Source of the DNA: Nocardia pseudobrasiliensis NBRC 108224
Lineage (GTDB): Bacteria > Actinomycetota > Actinomycetes > Mycobacteriales > Mycobacteriaceae
NCBI RefSeq assembly: GCF_001613105.1
Contig: NZ_BDBS01000074.1
Span: 1 to 33,772 of the forward strand
DNA: 33,772 nt
Reading direction: 5' to 3'
In this document: one piece after another, positions 7,672 through 13,981 of the stretch
How the letters are laid out: every line of letters starts with the position of its first letter
How positions within the stretch are numbered: the first letter of the stretch is position 1
Notes under the pieces: generated by a model
What the model was told of the DNA's origin: nothing
Seen by the model: only the letters and a program-made list of their open reading frames with translations
The model's database searches: none
Made by a program: the position numbers and the translations under genes

Positions 7672-8061
7672 GTGGCTTTCGCGCGGATCGGGCTGATCTC
7701 ACTGGACTGTGCCGACGAGGAGGAATTGGCGTCGTTCTGGGCGGGACTGCTCGGCGGCGAGATCGTCTATCGCGCCGAGAATGTCGCGGTGGTGCACACC
7801 GAGCGGGGCGTGCTCGCGACGATCCGGGTGCCGGACTATCGGCCGCCGACGTGGCCGGAGGGGCCCTCGCCCAAACATATTCACCTCGATCTGGCCGTGG
7901 ATGATCTCGATGCGGGCGAGGCGGACGCGGTGCGGCTGGGTGCGCGGCGCGCGGCCGAGCAGCCCGGGCCGGATCGGTGGCGGGTGCTGTTGGATCCGGC
8001 GGGGCATCCGTTCTGTCTCACCACACAGGTGCCGCTGCTGCCGCTGGGCGTTCGGAAGTGA
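7672..8061 (+). CDS. VOC-superfamily (glyoxalase-like) protein
   Basis: 129 aa, with two beta-alpha-beta-beta-beta modules. Module one is RIGLISLDCADEEELASFWAGLLGG. Module two is KHIHLDLAVDDLDAGEADAVRLGA, ending with VLLDPAGHPFCL. The second-module pattern with a final DPAGHPFCL is typical of glyoxalase-like domain proteins. Acidic and His positions that could bind a metal are present, but not in a clear glyoxalase I arrangement. The start is a GTG at 7672, 33 bp after the nitronate monooxygenase stop, so cotranscription is likely. Function is unknown; antibiotic-binding and isomerase roles both occur in the family. Confidence 0.75.
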   Translation: MAFARIGLISLDCADEEELASFWAGLLGGEIVYRAENVAVVHTERGVLATIRVPDYRPPTWPEGPSPKHIHLDLAVDDLDAGEADAVRLGARRAAEQPGPDRWRVLLDPAGHPFCLTTQVPLLPLGVRK

Positions 8062-8219
8062 CGCGGGAATTCGGGTGGTCGCAAGCGCGACACTCCGGAT
8101 GAGTGGGTGGCATTGGCTACAGTTGGCTCAGTCGTCCGTCCCACGGTGTGACTCCGGCAACTGAACGCATTGTCCCACTTGCCGATTGTCGGCACCGGTT
8201 GCCAGTGTGGTTGCCCAAG

Positions 8220-9011
8220 ATGAAAAGTGCATATCGCCGCCCCAGAATGGTCCTGCCCGCCGGCGTCGGAGCTCTGCTGCTGGCGCTCGTCATCGGAGTC
8301 GCGTTGTACGCGTTGCGCTCCGGCGACGGCACCGGACCCAGCCCCGGCTCCGGCCCCGATTCGGCGCAGGGCACCGGAACCCCGCAGTCCGCCCAGGAGA
8401 TCTCCGATCTGTTCGCCAAACTCGTTGTGGCGCCGGAAGCCCCGATGACCGGCTACAGCCGTGAGAAATTCCCGCACTGGGACTCCAATACCCCCGAGCA
8501 CGGATTCGGTTCGCAATTCGCGCAATACAGCAAATGCACCACCCGCGATGTGATGATGCTGCGCGATGCCGAGGGCTCGGTGACGCTGGATCCCAAGACC
8601 TGCGATCTGACCGTCGGCAAGGGCGGCGGCTGGCGCGATCAGTACGGCGTGCTCGATCGCAAAACCGGTAAACTCGCGCCCTACAAATTCATCACCGATC
8701 CCAAGGGTGTGGACGCCGAGCACATCGTGCCGCTGGCCGAGGCCTGGCGTTCCGGCGCGGCGACCCGTGACGAGGACACCCGGCGCAATATCGCCAACGA
8801 CGCGATCAACCTGGTCGCCTCCGACCCGTCGGCCAATCGCTCCAAAGGTGATCAGGACGCGACGAACTATCTGCCGCCCGGCAAATTCCGGTGTGCCTAC
8901 GTGGCCCACTACATAAAGATCAAAGTAAAATACGCACTGACAGTGGATCCCGCCGAACAGACCGCGCTACGCACCGCAGTCGACGACTGCGCCCGTCGAG
9001 GAGGGTTCTGA
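8220..9011 (+). CDS. Exported or membrane-anchored HNH nuclease (DUF1524/GmrSD C-terminal type)
   Basis: 263 aa. Residues about 11-32 are a hydrophobic signal anchor after a basic start (MKSAYRRPRM), followed by a Gly/Pro/Ser-rich linker to about residue 55. The C-terminal domain carries the HNH signature: DAEHIVPLAEAW (D165, H168), AINLVASDPSANRSKGDQD (about 195-213) and the late FRCAYVAHY. Four cysteines (106, 128, 225, 257) fit disulphides in an exported enzyme. Secreted proteins of this type are frequent in actinobacteria, presumably DNA-degrading, and their purpose is unclear. I chose the ATG at 8220 because it puts the charged n-region directly before the hydrophobic segment. An in-frame ATG at 8103 would place 39 non-hydrophobic residues ahead of it. 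The stop overlaps the beginning of the next coding frame. Confidence 0.82.
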   Translation: MKSAYRRPRMVLPAGVGALLLALVIGVALYALRSGDGTGPSPGSGPDSAQGTGTPQSAQEISDLFAKLVVAPEAPMTGYSREKFPHWDSNTPEHGFGSQFAQYSKCTTRDVMMLRDAEGSVTLDPKTCDLTVGKGGGWRDQYGVLDRKTGKLAPYKFITDPKGVDAEHIVPLAEAWRSGAATRDEDTRRNIANDAINLVASDPSANRSKGDQDATNYLPPGKFRCAYVAHYIKIKVKYALTVDPAEQTALRTAVDDCARRGGF

Positions 9012-9274
9012 TCATCGAAATCGTCGAGATCGCCGCCAAGGCCGCCGTCATGACCCAGGAAGAGGGCACCATCTCCGGCGATCTCGACGTCGCCGTGGAC
9101 GAGTCCGGCACCGCCCTGGTCCGCTACCGCGAAACCGACACCTGGTACACCATCGGCAATCTCGAGGGCTCCACGCCACTGCGCTGGTCCTCGACCAAAG
9201 AACTGGCCGAGGCCATCGAATCCGAGGCGGGCCAACGCGACGCCGCGGGCAATACCGTCCCCTTCGAGGCCTGA
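9008..9274 (+). CDS. Small acidic protein coupled to the HNH nuclease; unconventional start codon
   Basis: The frame is clearly coding, with GC-rich third positions, from right after an excellent AGGAGG (8999-9004) to the TGA at 9272-9274. It has no ATG, GTG or TTG near that ribosome site. The available codons are CTG (9008), ATC (9011) and ATC (9014). The first ATG is at 9050, 45 nt beyond the AGGAGG, and would give a 74-aa protein. I give the CTG version (88 aa: LIIEIVEIAAKAAV...). The product is acidic, without signal peptide or membrane segment, and contains VRYRETDTWYTIGN and WSSTKELAEAIE. I recognise no family. Its coupling to a nuclease suggests, without proof, an inhibitor or immunity partner; it could equally be an unrelated cytosolic protein. 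Confidence 0.55.
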   Translation: MIIEIVEIAAKAAVMTQEEGTISGDLDVAVDESGTALVRYRETDTWYTIGNLEGSTPLRWSSTKELAEAIESEAGQRDAAGNTVPFEA

Positions 9275-9285
9275 CGGCAAGGGGC

Positions 9286-9723
9286 TCAGGCGAGTTGTTC
9301 GGCGCGGGTCTTCAGCGCCGCGGTCATACCCGCGAAACCGGAGTGCAGCGCCGCGCCCATCGGGCTGGTGACCGCGCCGCGCAGCCAGCCGCCGAGTTCG
9401 AAGTGGGAGGTGTAGCGGGTGGTGGTGGGAGTGAGCGGGGTGAGGGTGTGGGAGCGCAGGCTGTGCAGCGCGCCGAGGGGGACCGGCTTCATGCCGTAAC
9501 TGAATTCGACTCCGGGGGTGCAGGATCGGATCCATTCGCGCTGCGCGCGTTCGCGGGGGCCGAGGTGAACCTGCATATCGATGGGGGCGCCGGGGTCGAG
9601 GGTGGTCTTGCACGCCGAGACGAAGGGGTTCCATTCGCCGTAGTTGTCGAAGTCGGTCAACACCTTCCAGACCACCTCGGCGGATGCCGCGATCTCCACG
9701 CTGTCATCGATCACAAATGCCAT
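9286..9723 (-). CDS. SRPBCC / polyketide cyclase-like ligand-binding protein
   Basis: 145 aa. It begins with DSVEIAASAEVVWKVLTDFDNYGEWNPFV, the standard START/SRPBCC opening, and ends with a long helix (HSGFAGMTAALKTRAEQL). The middle contains alternating strands, including FSYGMKPVP and TTRYTSHFELGGWL. Members bind hydrophobic ligands in a deep cavity; no catalytic residues are identifiable. The ATG lies only 7 nt after a good -10 (TATTGT on the minus strand), so the message is likely leaderless. The TetR gene ends 25 bp upstream on the same strand. A TGAAAC-N2-GTTTCA operator covers the promoter and the tail of the TetR gene. Confidence 0.8.
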   Translation of the reverse strand: MAFVIDDSVEIAASAEVVWKVLTDFDNYGEWNPFVSACKTTLDPGAPIDMQVHLGPRERAQREWIRSCTPGVEFSYGMKPVPLGALHSLRSHTLTPLTPTTTRYTSHFELGGWLRGAVTSPMGAALHSGFAGMTAALKTRAEQLA

Positions 9724-9737
9724 GGGCGGAACAATAC

Positions 9738-9751
9738 TGAAACCCGTTTCA
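9738..9751. promoter_or_regulatory. Perfect TetR-type operator TGAAAC-CC-GTTTCA at the SRPBCC promoter
   Basis: TGAAACCCGTTTCA is a perfect 6-bp-arm dyad with a 2-bp centre. It also fits TnnAACnnGTTnnA, like the site at 6452. On the minus strand it lies immediately upstream of TATTGT (9736-9731), which is 7 nt from the SRPBCC ATG. A repressor bound here would block that promoter. The site overlaps the last codon and stop of the TetR gene. Confidence 0.6.
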
Positions 9752-10318
9752 TGACGCTGGCGGGAGGGCCAGGTTGATCAGGCGACGGGCGGCCTTGGAG
9801 ACGCGGGTGTTGTCGCCGGTGACCACGCGGTCCTGCAGCAGGCCGCGAATGCCCGAGATCAGCAGCGTCGCCGTGGATTCCGGATCCGCGAAGTCGGGAT
9901 CGAGTCCGCGCAGCACGGCGGTGAGGGCGTCGATGAGGATGTGCACGGCGTCGGCGGCATAGGCGGCGTAGGGACTGTCGGGCACCGAGGCGATGCCGAG
10001 CACCTGGAACAGCACCCGGGTGCTGGTGACCCAGTCGCTGGTGGTGTTGACCACGAACGATTCGATCAACCGGCGACGCAGCGTATCGATATCGGGCACA
10101 TCGGCGAACAGCCCCGCGATATCGGGACGCTGGGTCTCGAGCGCGGAGACCAGCATTTGCTCCTTGGTGCCGAAGTAGTGGATCAGCATGCGCGAGCTCG
10201 TGCCCAGATAGTCGGCGAGCGGACGCAGGGACAGTTCGGTGAGGCCGTATTCGCCGATGTAGGCGATGACGCCGGACAGTAGCTCGGCTCGTCGAGCCTG
10301 GTCGAGTGGTCTGGGCAC
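9749..10318 (-). CDS. TetR-family transcriptional regulator
   Basis: 189 aa from a GTG start. The N-terminal HTH (residues about 9-52) reads RAELLSGVIAYIGEYGLTELSLRPLADYLG, then TSSRMLIHYFGTKEQML, the TetR pattern with its HYFGTK recognition-helix end. The C-terminal half is helical and variable and would hold the ligand pocket. I prefer the GTG at 10318 to an ATG at 10351 because the longer form would read through the perfect operator dyad at 10326-10343. The gene is divergent from the ketosynthase gene and 25 bp upstream of the SRPBCC gene, so it probably represses both. An acyl or lipid ligand would fit the neighbours, but this is inference. Confidence 0.85.
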   Translation of the reverse strand: MPRPLDQARRAELLSGVIAYIGEYGLTELSLRPLADYLGTSSRMLIHYFGTKEQMLVSALETQRPDIAGLFADVPDIDTLRRRLIESFVVNTTSDWVTSTRVLFQVLGIASVPDSPYAAYAADAVHILIDALTAVLRGLDPDFADPESTATLLISGIRGLLQDRVVTGDNTRVSKAARRLINLALPPAS

Positions 10319-10321
10319 GGG

Positions 10322-10350
10322 TTGACTGTAGCGGGCGCTACAGGTATCCA
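10322..10350 (+). promoter_or_regulatory. Ketosynthase promoter with an 8-bp-arm perfect dyad in its spacer
   Basis: TTGACT (10322-10327) and TATCCA (10345-10350) are spaced 17 bp apart. The spacer is almost entirely the dyad CTGTAGCG-GG-CGCTACAG (10326-10343). The ketosynthase ATG at 10358 is 7 nt after the -10, so its transcript is probably leaderless. The dyad is also 8 nt from the TetR GTG, allowing autoregulation. This is the best-defined operator in the window. Confidence 0.7.
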
Positions 10351-10357
10351 TGACCGC

Positions 10358-11608
10358 ATGAGTGTAACGACTGCTTCACTTACGCCCGCGCGTCGCTCGG
10401 TCGTCGTCACGGGTATGACCGCCACCACCTCGCTCGCGCCGGATCTGGACGGCACCTGGTCGGCCCTGCTGCGCGGTGAGAGCGGAATCGGTCCGCTGGC
10501 CGACGATTTCGTCACCGAATACGACCTACCGGTGCGCATCGGCGGGAAGTTGAAGCAGCAGCCGGGCGAACACCTCACCCGCATCGAACAGCGTCGGCAC
10601 TCCTATGTGCAGCAGATGGCGCTGGTGCTCGGGCGGCAGGTGTGGGGTGAGGCCGGTAAGCCGGATGTGGACGGGGAGCGGCTCGGTGTGGCCGTCGGCA
10701 CCGGACTCGGCGGCGGTGACGCATTCCTCACCGCGGTCGACGCCATGCGGGCCGGGGGATACCGCAAGGTGCCGCCGCTGACCGTGCCGATGGTGATGCC
10801 GAACGGATCGGCCGCGCGGGTGGGTCTCGAATTCGGCGCCAAGGCGGGCGTTTACGCGCCGACCTCGGCCTGTTCCTCGGGCGCGGAGGCGATCGCGCAC
10901 GCGTGGCGGTTGATCGCGACCGGTGAGGCGGATGTGGTGATCGCCGGGGGCGTGGAGGGTTATATCGAGGCGGTGCCGATCGCCAGTTTCGCGATGATGC
11001 GCGCGATGAGCACCCGCAACGACGAACCCACCCGCGCCTCACGGCCTTTCGACCGCGATCGCGACGGCTTCGTATTCGGCGAGGCCGGGGCGATGCTGGT
11101 ACTGGAATCGGAGGAGTTCGCCCGCGCGCGGCGGGCGAAGGTGCTCGGGCGCGTACTGGGCGCGGGGATCACCTCCGACGGCTATCACATCACCGGTACC
11201 GAACCCGAGGGCGCGGGCGCGGCGCGAGCCATGCGCAAGGCGGTCGAGGCGGCGGGATTGTCCGATTCGGATATCGCGCATGTGAACGCGCACGCGACCT
11301 CGACGCCCATCGGCGACGCGTCGGAGGCGAATGCCATTGCGGCGGTGGCCAAGGACGCCTCGGTGTACGCGCCCAAGGGTGCGCTGGGTCATTCCATCGG
11401 CGCGGTCGGCGCGCTGGAGGCGATTCTGACCCTGCGCACGCTGTCCGAGCAGATCGTGCCGCCCACAGCGAATTTCGAGAATCCGGACGAGGGCGTCGAT
11501 CTGGACATCGTGCACGGCGAGGCGCGCCGCCAGAGCATGTCCTACGCGCTGAGCAACTCGTTCGGATTCGGCGGTCACAACGTCACATTGGCCCTGGGCC
11601 TGGCCTGA
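10358..11608 (+). CDS. KasA/KasB-like beta-ketoacyl-ACP synthase (orphan, FabF type)
   Basis: 416 aa, a full-length condensing enzyme. The catalytic triad is intact: C172 in TSACSSGAEA, H312 in VNAHATSTPIGD and H345 in LGHSIGAVGA. The C-terminal NSFGFGGHN is also present. The sequence follows the mycobacterial KasA/KasB layout closely (DLPVRIGGKL, VMPNGSAARVGLE, ASRPFDRDRDGFVFGE). KasA and KasB elongate malonyl-AcpM intermediates in FAS-II to make mycolate precursors. Here the gene stands alone, without acpM, fabD or accD neighbours, and under its own TetR. It is therefore probably a specialised paralogue rather than the housekeeping enzyme. The start at 10358 is set by promoter spacing; there is no ribosome site. 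Confidence 0.85.
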   Translation: MSVTTASLTPARRSVVVTGMTATTSLAPDLDGTWSALLRGESGIGPLADDFVTEYDLPVRIGGKLKQQPGEHLTRIEQRRHSYVQQMALVLGRQVWGEAGKPDVDGERLGVAVGTGLGGGDAFLTAVDAMRAGGYRKVPPLTVPMVMPNGSAARVGLEFGAKAGVYAPTSACSSGAEAIAHAWRLIATGEADVVIAGGVEGYIEAVPIASFAMMRAMSTRNDEPTRASRPFDRDRDGFVFGEAGAMLVLESEEFARARRAKVLGRVLGAGITSDGYHITGTEPEGAGAARAMRKAVEAAGLSDSDIAHVNAHATSTPIGDASEANAIAAVAKDASVYAPKGALGHSIGAVGALEAILTLRTLSEQIVPPTANFENPDEGVDLDIVHGEARRQSMSYALSNSFGFGGHNVTLALGLA

Positions 11609-11651
11609 TTCGATTGCTCCCCAGGCCCGTACCGCGGATGTGGAATTGAGG

Positions 11652-11715
11652 TTGTTCACGCTTATCCACCGAAACCTGTGGATGAGGGTGAGGCTTGACG
11701 GTTGCTGTGGATAAG
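11652..11715. other. DnaA-box-like cluster
   Basis: Four 9-mers resemble the DnaA box TTATCCACA. TTATCCACC is at 11662-11670. TGTGGATGA (one change on the other strand) is at 11677-11685. TGTGGATAA (perfect, other strand) is at 11706-11714. A weaker TTGTTCACG is at 11652-11660. The outer pair also makes a perfect dyad, CTTATCCAC (11661-11669) and GTGGATAAG (11707-11715). No dnaA, dnaN or recF is nearby, so this is not oriC itself. Confidence 0.45.
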
Positions 11716-11729
11716 CTCGGCGCGGCGAC

Positions 11730-11747
11730 ACGGACCGTACGGTTCGT
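11730..11747. promoter_or_regulatory. 18-bp near-perfect palindrome
   Basis: ACGGACCGTACGGTTCGT is symmetrical except for one base pair, with a perfect 10-bp core ACCGTACGGT (11734-11743). It has the size of a dimeric repressor operator. It lies 16 nt after the last DnaA-box-like element and about 340 bp before mtnAB. No regulator is assigned. Confidence 0.35.
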
Positions 11748-11940
11748 CTCAAGGGTTTTCGAGGCGAAATATGGTGCGGCAGTACCGGTTCGAGGGTGTA
11801 GATACGATTCCGGGCGGAATCAATTCGGCGAGCGGATTACTCGAATCCGTTGTGAGCGGCCACATTCCGTAGCCGAGTAATAGCCGCAACGCGAACCGAA
11901 CGGTCGGCAGAGGGCGCGGAGTACCATCGAACGCGAGATC

Positions 11941-12030
11941 GCACAGGCCCTGTGCATCGAGGGGGTGAACGCGGCCGATACGGCCGCCGCGATATCGATC
12001 CGAGCGAGGACAAACCTGGTGCGTTCACCC
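11941..12030 (+). promoter_or_regulatory. Candidate structured leader of the mtn operon
   Basis: GCACAGG-C-CCTGTGC (11941-11955) is a perfect 7-bp hairpin. GGGTGAACGC (11963-11972) pairs perfectly with GCGTTCACCC (12021-12030) across 48 nt and would close a domain. Inside it are GGCCG-ATA-CGGCC (11973-11985) and a smaller AGG/CCT stem. The domain ends 55 nt before the mtnAB start. It could be a cis-regulatory RNA of the salvage operon, or the pair could be protein-binding DNA sites. I could not fit it to any SAM riboswitch class I know. Confidence 0.35.
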
Positions 12031-12085
12031 GAGACCGGATTGGGTAGTTTGGATTGGCTGATCGGGTCGAGGTGAGGGTTGCGGG

Positions 12086-13981
12086 ATGAGTGAGGTTTCG
12101 ATCGCGTGGATCGATGGGGCGCTGGTCACCATTGATCAGCGTGCGCTGCCGCGTGAGTTGCGGGAGCTGCGGATCACGACGGTCGACGACGTCATCGAGG
12201 CGATCAAGACGCTGGCGATTCGCGGCGCGCCCGCGATCGGCGTGTCCGGGGCCTTCGGCGTGGCGCTGGCCGCCCTCGCCCATCCCGACGATCCGGACCG
12301 GGTGACCACCGAGGCCGAACGTATCGCCGCCGCCCGTCCGACCGCGGTGAATCTGGCCTGGGGCGTGCGGCGCGCGCTGGCGAAGCTGCCCGACGGCGCG
12401 CGGGCGGTCCTCGACGAGGCGCTCGAAATGCTGGCCGAGGACGGGCGGGTCAATCGCGCCGCGGCCATCCACGCCGCCGACCTCATCCAGCGGCTGTGTC
12501 CGGACCGGCCGCTGCGCATTCTCACCCACTGCAATACGGGCCGGTTGGCCACCACCGCCTTCGGTACCGCGCTCGGCGCGCTGCGCGTGCTGCACGAGCG
12601 GGCCGCCGTGGAGAACGTGCTCGTCGACGAGACCCGCCCGCTGCTACAGGGCGCGCGGCTGACGGCGTGGGAGCTGGCCGAGGCCGGAATTCCGCATCGG
12701 CTGACCATCGACTCCGCCGCCGCGTGGGCCATGGCCACGGGTCTGGTGGACGCCGTGATCGTCGGCGCGGATCGCATCACCGCCGACGGGTCGGTGGCCA
12801 ACAAGATCGGTACCTACGCGCTGGCGGTGGCCGCGCAGCGGCACGGCATTCCCTTCATCGTGGTCGCGCCCGAATCCACCCGCGATCCCGATACCGCGAC
12901 CGGCGATCTGATCGTGGTCGAGGAGCGGGCCGCGCACGAGATCACCCACGTCGGTGCGGTGGCCACCGCACCGGAGGGGACCGAGGTCTTCAACCCGGCC
13001 TTCGATGTGACCCCGCCGGATCTGGTGACCGCGGTCGTCACCGAGAACGGCGCGCTGCCGTCGACTTCCGCCACGTGGGCAGCGGCGGTCGAGGCCGCGT
13101 CGCGACCCGAAGCCGACCTCGCGGGCGACGACCGGTCCGGCGCGCCGCATCTGGCGGCCGGCGGTCGCGCAGGTGCGCCGCGGTTCGGTTCGGTGAGCGG
13201 GCGCGAGTCCGGGCCGCTCGGATCGGAACCGATTGGCGCGCTGGGCGATAACGACATCGTGCGCAAATTGGCGCAGCGTGCCGATCAGTACGTCGAAACG
13301 GTTGTGGAGAAGACGCGGAAGTTCCTCGCCGATCAGTGGGAGCCGCCGCGCGCCGACGATCCGAGCAAGCGGGAGATCGCCGAAATCTCCAGAGGCCTCT
13401 ACACGCGCGGCTGGATGCCCGGGACCGCGGGCAATATCTCGGTGCGCGCGGGTAAGACCGCGATCGTCACCGGCAGCGGACTGTCCAAGGGTGAGCTGCG
13501 CGCCGAGGATATGGTGACGGTGAACATCGCCGATTCGCAGCGGGTTTCGGGCATCCGGCGACCCTCGGCCGAGACGACCATCCACACCGCGGTGTACCGG
13601 GCCACCGAGGCCGCCGCGGTGGTGCACGTACATCCGCCGCACGCCACCGCGCAGTCGATCGGCGCGCCGCCCACGCTGCGCTTCGCCGGATACGAGCTCA
13701 TCAAGGGGCTCGCGCCGACGGAAACCATTGACATACCTGTGTTTTCCAACCACGCTGACGTTCCGCGCATCGGTGCCGACATCGAGCGCTATCTGATCGA
13801 GCATCCGGATGCGCCGCCGGTGCTGTTCATCGCCGGACACGGCATCACCGCCTGGGGCGCCACCCTCGCCCAGGCGCGCGATCGCGCCGAATGCCTGGAG
13901 GCGATGTGTGAACTGGCGACGCTGACCGGTCGCCGCACGATCGGATCAGACCGTCTCGGGTCCGAGGAGGAATCGAAATGA
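12086..13981 (+). CDS. mtnAB: Fused MtnA-MtnB: methylthioribose-1-phosphate isomerase / methylthioribulose-1-phosphate dehydratase
   Basis: 631 aa in one uninterrupted frame. Residues about 1-325 are MtnA, with RGAPAIGVSGAFGVALAA near 46-63, the catalytic Cys149 in THCNTG and Asp229 in VGADRIT; it converts 5-methylthioribose-1-phosphate to the ribulose form. Residues about 430-620 are MtnB, a class II aldolase-fold dehydratase with the zinc ligands HVHPPH (H514/H516 region) and a later GHGITAWG; it makes the diketo-phosphate. The roughly 100-residue connector is Ala/Gly/Arg-rich, then charged and helical. Both domains look complete. MtnA and MtnB are usually separate proteins of about 350 and 200 aa, so the fusion couples consecutive steps. 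It heads the operon, and its TGA overlaps the mtnD ATG. Confidence 0.9.
   Translation: MSEVSIAWIDGALVTIDQRALPRELRELRITTVDDVIEAIKTLAIRGAPAIGVSGAFGVALAALAHPDDPDRVTTEAERIAAARPTAVNLAWGVRRALAKLPDGARAVLDEALEMLAEDGRVNRAAAIHAADLIQRLCPDRPLRILTHCNTGRLATTAFGTALGALRVLHERAAVENVLVDETRPLLQGARLTAWELAEAGIPHRLTIDSAAAWAMATGLVDAVIVGADRITADGSVANKIGTYALAVAAQRHGIPFIVVAPESTRDPDTATGDLIVVEERAAHEITHVGAVATAPEGTEVFNPAFDVTPPDLVTAVVTENGALPSTSATWAAAVEAASRPEADLAGDDRSGAPHLAAGGRAGAPRFGSVSGRESGPLGSEPIGALGDNDIVRKLAQRADQYVETVVEKTRKFLADQWEPPRADDPSKREIAEISRGLYTRGWMPGTAGNISVRAGKTAIVTGSGLSKGELRAEDMVTVNIADSQRVSGIRRPSAETTIHTAVYRATEAAAVVHVHPPHATAQSIGAPPTLRFAGYELIKGLAPTETIDIPVFSNHADVPRIGADIERYLIEHPDAPPVLFIAGHGITAWGATLAQARDRAECLEAMCELATLTGRRTIGSDRLGSEEESK

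Larger units (their letters stand above)
11609..12085. other. 477-bp intergenic region: DnaA-box-like cluster, palindromes and structured mtn leader
   Basis: No convincing gene lies here. From left to right it holds a cluster of DnaA-box-like 9-mers (11652-11715), an 18-bp near-perfect palindrome (11730-11747) and a small hairpin CGGATT-N5-AATCCG (11833-11849). These are followed by a group of inverted repeats ahead of the mtn operon (11941-12030) and a possible -10 TAGTTT (12045-12050). A GAGGTGAGGG stretch lies just before the mtnAB ATG. Confidence 0.6.

Noticed and set aside
11652..11715. Chromosomal origin of replication
   Set aside because: The DnaA-box-like sites are few, and no dnaA, dnaN, AT-rich unwinding element or rpmH is nearby.
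11609..12085. Possible SAM-type riboswitch upstream of mtnAB
   Set aside because: I could not align the stems with SAM-I, SAM-II or SAM-IV layouts as I know them, so I report only an unclassified structured leader.
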